From NCBI GenBank assembly GCA_021129445.1, contig JAJOLG010000072.1, forward strand, positions 1 through 10,743: 10,743 bases of DNA. Direction: 5' to 3'. A program made the position numbers and the translations under genes. The notes beneath the pieces were generated by a model that was not told the origin of the DNA, made no database searches, and saw only the letters and a list, made by a program, of their open reading frames with translations. This DNA comes from Candidatus Altimarinota bacterium. GTDB lineage: Bacteria > Patescibacteriota > Gracilibacteria > GCA-2401425 > JAJOLG01. Numbering within the stretch: the stretch's first letter is position 1; every line of letters starts with the position of its first letter. Shown one piece after another: positions 6,542-10,743 of this stretch.

Positions 6542-8509
6542 TTATGCGGATTTTTTTTGAGAAAAATCAGGATCATTTATTGGATTCAATCAATTAAGAG
6601 GGATTCAAGCAGGTTTTAGTAAATCAGATATTTTTTTATAATTTTCAACTTGCTCATTCACCACCTCATTATTCTTTTTTTCCTTTTCAGCTTTTTCTAA
6701 TTCCGATTTTTTCTTTTCAACTTCCTCACGAATTTTAATAAATTTTTTATTCAAAATCTCATCTCACAACTCATTCAAGGCTTTTTTATCAATTCATTTT
6801 TCAGTTAAAAAATGATTTTTTGCATCTTTTGATGCATTTTTAAGTTTTTCATAATCTTGATTTTCTTTACCTATTTTTTCTTTTTGATTTATTTTTTTCT
6901 CAAATGCTTTATTTTCAGTTTTCATCACAAAATCGTCAATCTTACTATCAACACTGTTAAATCTTTTCACAAAATTCTCAAAAGATTTCATTAAAACTTT
7001 TCTTTCTCAATTTTCATCATTTTTTAAATCAAAATATTCTTTCAACTTTTCCTCATATTCTCCTTGTTTTGCCAAAATTTTCTTTTTCAAATCTTTTCTC
7101 AATTCCTCATTTTCTTTCCACTCATCTTTTTCAAATCTTTTCTCATCAAAAAAATCTTTATCAATTGCTACAAATCATTTTTCCTTATCAAAAATCACCA
7201 TTTCATCATCATCCCACTTATGAACTTTTGGTTTTTCTCAATCTTTTACATCATAATTTTTGGTAAAAATAATTTTTTCATTATCTCATTTTCAAATCGT
7301 ATTTTTTTCATATTTTCACTTAAATTTCTTTCAATTCACCTCAATTTCTCAACTCAAAATTTTTCAATATTTCATTTTTGAATACTCTTCAAATTCATTA
7401 GCAATTTCTTGTTGTTTTTCAAAAAGATCTTTATTTTTTTCATAAAACTCCATTTTTCTTTGAGTTTTTGAAAAATCTTGATATTTTGTTTTATTTAATT
7501 TATTGAAAACTTTTACTGATTTTTGTAAAATCTTTTTATCAAATTCAGATAAATTTTTATCATTATTTATTTTATTTATAATTTCATTTATTCTTTGCGA
7601 AGGCTTTTTTTCTGTAAAAAATCAAATATTCAATATTCTCAATCAACGCATTGAAACTCTTCATTCTCTCAAAATTTGAATAAAGTACTCTCTGTCTTCA
7701 TTTGACAAATCCACATTTTCAATAATTCAAGCAATATTTTCCGCAATTTCATTCACATCTCACATTTTTTTCTCAAACCTTCATTCAATTTCATCCTTTT
7801 TGTCTTGAACTTTTTCCAACTTTTCTTCCATTTTTTGCTCAATTCTTTCCAATTTTTCAATCTCTTTTCTCGCATTTCTCGCATCCCAATTTTTCACAAC
7901 CTTATTTAATCAAACTGTTCAAGCTGTCACAAATCAATCTCAAATTTTTTCAAACAATCACCTCATTTCTTTTACTTTTTGTGCAGCTTCCTGTGTTTTT
8001 TCTAAAGAATTTATTTTTTTCTCCTTAACTTCTTGCAAATTTTTTAATGTCAATTCCAATTGTTTTTCTTGAAAAACAATTCTCTCGTATTCTTTATTAT
8101 TTCAATCTGTCAAAATTCAGATTTTATCAAAAGCTGTATTTTTCATACTTTCAGCTTTATTAGAAAAACTTGTAAAAATATCTTTTCACTCAAAATTACT
8201 AAATTTTCACAAAATACCATCAACTCAACTTGGATTTAAAGCCCTATCGGAAAATTTTCTAAATTCTCTTTCTAAAATTTCTTTTGTCTTTTTAGAATCT
8301 CACAAAATCTTTTCTCAAACATTTTTAAAATCTTCTTTTGAAAACTCAGATTTTTTCTCAGTTTTTTCAGTACTTTCTTCAATTTGAGTATCTTCTGACA
8401 ATTTCAAAATCTTTCTCGTATCAAAAAAATTTTTTTCATCACAAAAAATTTTTTTATCCGAAAATAAAAAATTTTTCTCTCAGCCGAAAATTTTTTGTAA
8501 TTTTATCAA
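6542..8509 (-). CDS. large charged coiled-coil protein (about 655 aa), non-ATG start unresolved
   Basis: This frame is stop-free from about 8540 to the TAA at 6542-6544. The boundary at 8509 uses TTG, because there is no ATG until residue 122 although the preceding residues look coding. Residues 40-85 are charged and acidic (SEDTQIEESTEKTEK). Residues 140-260 form long coiled coil (VFQEKQLELTLKNLQEVKEK, KEIEKLERIEQKMEEKLEKV). Residues 380-450 look beta-rich (ILSGEIEVNGKKFKGKYEKN, KWDDDEMVIFDKEKGFVAID). More coiled coil follows at 460-625. The C-terminus is a proline/glycine tail (LLKPAGIPLNGLNPINDPDF). There is no signal peptide, membrane segment or nucleotide-binding motif. Most glycines are TGA. 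The first 30 residues show short repeats of the type DKKIFC, DEKNFFD. A structural or scaffold role is possible, but nothing in the sequence names it. Confidence 0.75.
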
Positions 8510-8568
8510 ATTTTTTAAGTTAAAAATCTGAATATTTTACTTGAAAAAAAATATTTTTCGTCAAAAAG

Positions 8569-8598
8569 AAATTGCATAAAAATAATTTTATGCAATTT
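8569..8598 (-). terminator. intrinsic terminator after the alpha/beta hydrolase gene
   Basis: A perfect 13-bp stem (AAATTGCATAAAA paired with TTTTATGCAATTT, loop of four bases) lies about 20 bases after the hydrolase stop. On the minus strand it is followed by CTTTTT. It isolates the hydrolase gene from the large coiled-coil gene. Confidence 0.8.
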
Positions 8599-8618
8599 TA
8601 ATATTTCGATTTTTTTAA

Positions 8619-9536
8619 TTAAAATTTATCCAAAACCTTTTCAACAAGCAAATCCGCATTATGCAAATGAATTCAATGCTTTTCTCATTCCAAAATCTCC
8701 AGTTCAGAATTTTTCAGCAATTCATTCATTTTTTTTCACATCCAAAGCGGAGTGTAAGTATCATGATCTCACCAAATCAAAAAAATTTTTTCCTTAATTT
8801 TCGGTAAAATTTCTGTTAAATCAGTATTTAAAACATTTAAAAATGTTTGTTTCAAATGATAATCTTTCGATGCTTGCAAGTAATCCTGCCCTCAAATCAG
8901 CTTCAAAACTAAAACTCTCAAAAATTTTATTTTCTTAAAAAACGGAAAACATTTTGAACAAGTTTGAATAAATTTTTGTTTAAAATTTAATTTTGGACGA
9001 ATTCATGCACATCACATCAAAAATATTTTTTCAAGAAAAAATTGTTTTTGAAGATTTTTTGCAATATGAGAATTTTTTTCCAAAAATTTTTCAACAAATT
9101 CTTTTTTTTCTTCATTTGACATTTTCTCTATTTCATCAATATTTTGATAAAAAATTCATCTATTTAAAAGTTTCAAAAAAATTCTTCATCAATTTGAATG
9201 TGCAATCAAATTAAAATTTTTCAATCAAATTTCTTTTGCAAATTTTACAACAAAATCTCAATAATCGTCAATTGTAAAATCTCTTGATAGTTCAGTTTTT
9301 CAATGCCCTGGCAAATCTGGAACAAAAACATTAAAATTTTTTTCCGATAATTTTTTAGCAACCTCAACCCAAGAATCACTACTTCATCACCATCAATGCA
9401 AAATTAAAAAATTATTAACATTATTTCAATCAGCAGATTCAAATTTTTTAAAATTTATTTTTCTTGAATTTATTTCAATAAAAACTTCTTCAAATTTTTT
9501 TGACGATAAATTTTCTTCAAGATTATTTTTTTCCAT
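8619..9536 (-). CDS. alpha/beta-hydrolase fold protein
   Basis: The 305-residue product has the alpha/beta-hydrolase order of motifs. The oxyanion segment is LILHGWGGSSDSWVEVAKKL (residues 44-63), followed by FVPDLPGHGKTELS (71-84). The nucleophile elbow is LIAHSNGGRIFLKLL (110-124), with Ser114 as the likely nucleophile. The acid is in IWGDHDTYTPLW (Asp259), and the base is in EGEKHGIHLHNADLLVEKVL (His287 the likely member of the triad). A lysine- and glutamate-rich insertion at about 130-210 would form the lid. The usual first glycine of the GxSxG elbow is Ala (AHSNG), a variation known in active family members. Key glycines such as HGWGG are largely TGA. Substrate and reaction cannot be deduced. 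It lies downstream of recA but is separated by a terminator, and is closed by another one. Confidence 0.9.
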
Positions 9537-9571
9537 AAAAAAATTTTTTTATTTTAAATAAAAATAAAAAG

Positions 9572-9611
9572 AAATAAAAAAAATCCAAATTTTTTTAGAT
9601 TTTTTTTATTT
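9572..9611 (-). terminator. intrinsic terminator after recA
   Basis: A 14-bp stem (AAATAAAAAAAATC paired with GATTTTTTTTATTT) with a 12-base loop begins about ten bases after the recA stop. The loop can extend the stem with further A-T and one G-T pair. The T-rich downstream arm followed by CTTTTT suits rho-independent termination on the minus strand. Confidence 0.75.
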
Positions 9612-9620
9612 AAATATTTT

Positions 9621-10685
9621 TTATTCAGCCACTTCTTCTTCAATATCTTTTGCTAAAACTTCTCACAAATCTTCAACTCAATCAACAGCATTTGTGATTT
9701 TTCATCTAATTTCTTCAAGTATATCAAGATTTGCCTCTAAAAATGCTTTTGCTTTTTCTCTTCATTGTCAAAGTCTAGTTTCTCAATAAGAATAAAATGC
9801 TCATGCTTTTTTAACAACATTAAATTTTACTCATAAATCTAAAATTTCTCAAGAAAGTGAAATTCACTTGTTAAACATCACATCAAATGCAGTTGTTCTG
9901 AAAGGTGGTGCAATTTTGTTTTTTACAACTTTTACTTTCGTTAAATTTCATTGAGCTTCTTTATCATCACCAGTTCAAGTTTCAATTTTTGCTCATTTTC
10001 TAATTTCTAATCTTTGTGAAGCGTAAAATTTTAAAGCATTTCATCAAGTTGTAGTTTCTGGATTTCAAAAAACAATTCAAATTTTTAGTCTAATTTGGTT
10101 GATAAAAATCACCGTACATCAAGTTTTTGAAATTGCAGAAGTCAATTTTCTCAAAGCTTGTGACATCAATCTCGCTTGAAGCCCCATATGAGAATCTCAC
10201 ATATCTCATTCAATTTCTGCTCTCGGAGTCAAGGCCGCAACAGAATCAACAATAACTAAATCAACAGCTCATGATCTCACCAAAGATTCAGTAATTTCAA
10301 GTGCTTGTTCTCAACAATCTGGCTGAGAAACATAAAGTTCATCAAGATTTACTCACAATTTTTTCGCATATTGCGGATCAAGTGCATGTTCTGCATCAAT
10401 AAAAGCACAAGTTCATCATTTTTTTTGCATTTCTGCAATTGCATGCAAAGTCAAAGTTGTCTTTCACGACGATTCAGGTCAGTAAATTTCTACGATTCTT
10501 CAAAGCGGATACCCACCTCAAAGTGCTAAATCAAGTCAAAGAGATCAAGACGAAAATGTCTCAACATTAAGTCATCATCATTTTCAAATCTGCATCACTG
10601 ATCATTTTCAATGTGCTTTTTCAATTTGTGTAATTGCATTTAACAATGCTTGGTTTTTTTGGTCTTTTTGGTCTTTTGTTGCCAT
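9621..10685 (-). CDS. recA: recombinase RecA
   Basis: RecA forms ATP-dependent filaments on single-stranded DNA, drives strand exchange and stimulates LexA self-cleavage. The product is 354 residues, the normal length (E. coli 353). It contains Walker A GPESSGKT (69-76), FIDAEHALD with the catalytic Glu at 99, Walker B VDLVIVDSVAALTPRAEIEG (141-160), the L1 region [20 protein letters not shown], the L2 region [20 protein letters not shown] followed by GNALKFYAS, and a C-terminal acidic tail (DIEEEVAE). About 37 of 41 glycines are TGA, including those of Walker A and of the L2 GG pair. Reading TGA as Trp or stop would destroy all these motifs. The start ATG gives the expected N-terminus MATKDQKDQKNQALLNAITQ. 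It appears to be monocistronic, with a terminator downstream. Confidence 0.98.
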
Positions 10686-10689
10686 AAAG

Positions 10690-10718
10690 TGTATAATTAT
10701 TTTTTACAGATGTGATTA
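10690..10718 (-). promoter_or_regulatory. weak candidate recA promoter, possibly leaderless
   Basis: On the minus strand TATACA (10690-10695) lies four bases before the recA ATG. A poor -35-like TAATCA lies 17 bases further upstream. Used as a -10 element it would start transcription at or next to the ATG, giving a nearly leaderless mRNA. That would fit the lack of a Shine-Dalgarno sequence. The match is weak and the region is AT-rich. Confidence 0.25.
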
Positions 10719-10743
10719 TGTATTAAATTTTTTAGAAAATTTT

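Noticed and set aside
7064-7445. Overlapping plus-strand frames rich in Phe and Ile that look like membrane peptides
   Set aside because: They are antisense of Lys/Glu-rich coiled coil, whose complement always reads as Phe, Ile and Ser.
9621-10685. Mycoplasma-type code (TGA as Trp)
   Set aside because: TGA falls on invariant glycines of RecA and RsmA, and TGG is used for Trp in the same genes.
10688-10710. Imperfect palindrome TGTA-N11-TACA upstream of recA as a LexA operator
   Set aside because: Only four bases per half-site match, and it resembles neither the E. coli nor the Gram-positive SOS box well. In AT-rich DNA this occurs by chance.
1-10743. CRISPR arrays, tRNA or rRNA genes, transposases, integrases and phage genes
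   Set aside because: No regularly spaced repeats, tRNA-like folds, or mobile-element protein motifs were seen. The many A-run/T-run repeats reflect base composition.

Overview
The window reads as a piece of chromosome from a Candidate Phyla Radiation bacterium of the Gracilibacteria/Absconditabacteria (BD1-5/SR1) group. The decisive evidence is the genetic code. With the standard code nearly every gene is shattered by TGA, but with TGA read as glycine (translation table 25) long, recognisable proteins appear on the minus strand. RecA regains its Walker A glycines, RsmA its GxGPG SAM motif, and the solute-binding protein its LAEGKGPD motif. In recA about 37 of 41 glycines are TGA. Tryptophan is TGG throughout, which argues against the Mycoplasma code. 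The DNA is very AT-rich, and no convincing Shine-Dalgarno sequence precedes any start. The sequence alone does not separate Gracilibacteria from Absconditabacteria.

All genes are on the minus strand, so transcription runs from right to left. In that order they are: recA (10685-9621), followed by a hairpin terminator; an alpha/beta hydrolase (9536-8619), followed by a strong hairpin terminator; a large charged coiled-coil protein of about 655 residues without an ATG start (8509-6542) and a small coiled-coil protein (6526-6122), followed by a terminator with a U-run; rsmA/ksgA (6016-5045), whose last sense codons form a possible -1 slippery heptamer next to the stop and lead into a 72-codon S-layer-homology-like reading frame ending at 4830; two hairpins; an SIS-domain sugar-phosphate isomerase-like gene (4775-3840) overlapping tsaB by one base (3840-3256); an 89-residue coiled-coil protein (3237-2968); an ABC-type solute-binding lipoprotein (2893-1484); a 108-residue unknown protein (1469-1143); a polytopic membrane protein in the same frame just after the stop (1139-222); and a weak partial reading frame running off the left edge.

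Functionally the window mixes housekeeping genes (recA for recombination, rsmA for 16S rRNA methylation, tsaB for the t6A tRNA modification) with lineage-specific genes: coiled-coil proteins, a surface-type SLH fragment, and a solute-binding lipoprotein without ABC permease or ATPase genes nearby. No tRNA, rRNA, CRISPR array, transposase or integrase was seen. The most notable points are the rsmA/SLH frameshift junction, the large coiled-coil gene with an unresolved non-ATG start, a recurring helical motif shared by three coiled-coil proteins, and the same-frame stop between the 108-residue ORF and the membrane protein. None of these amounts to a clearly new system on sequence alone.
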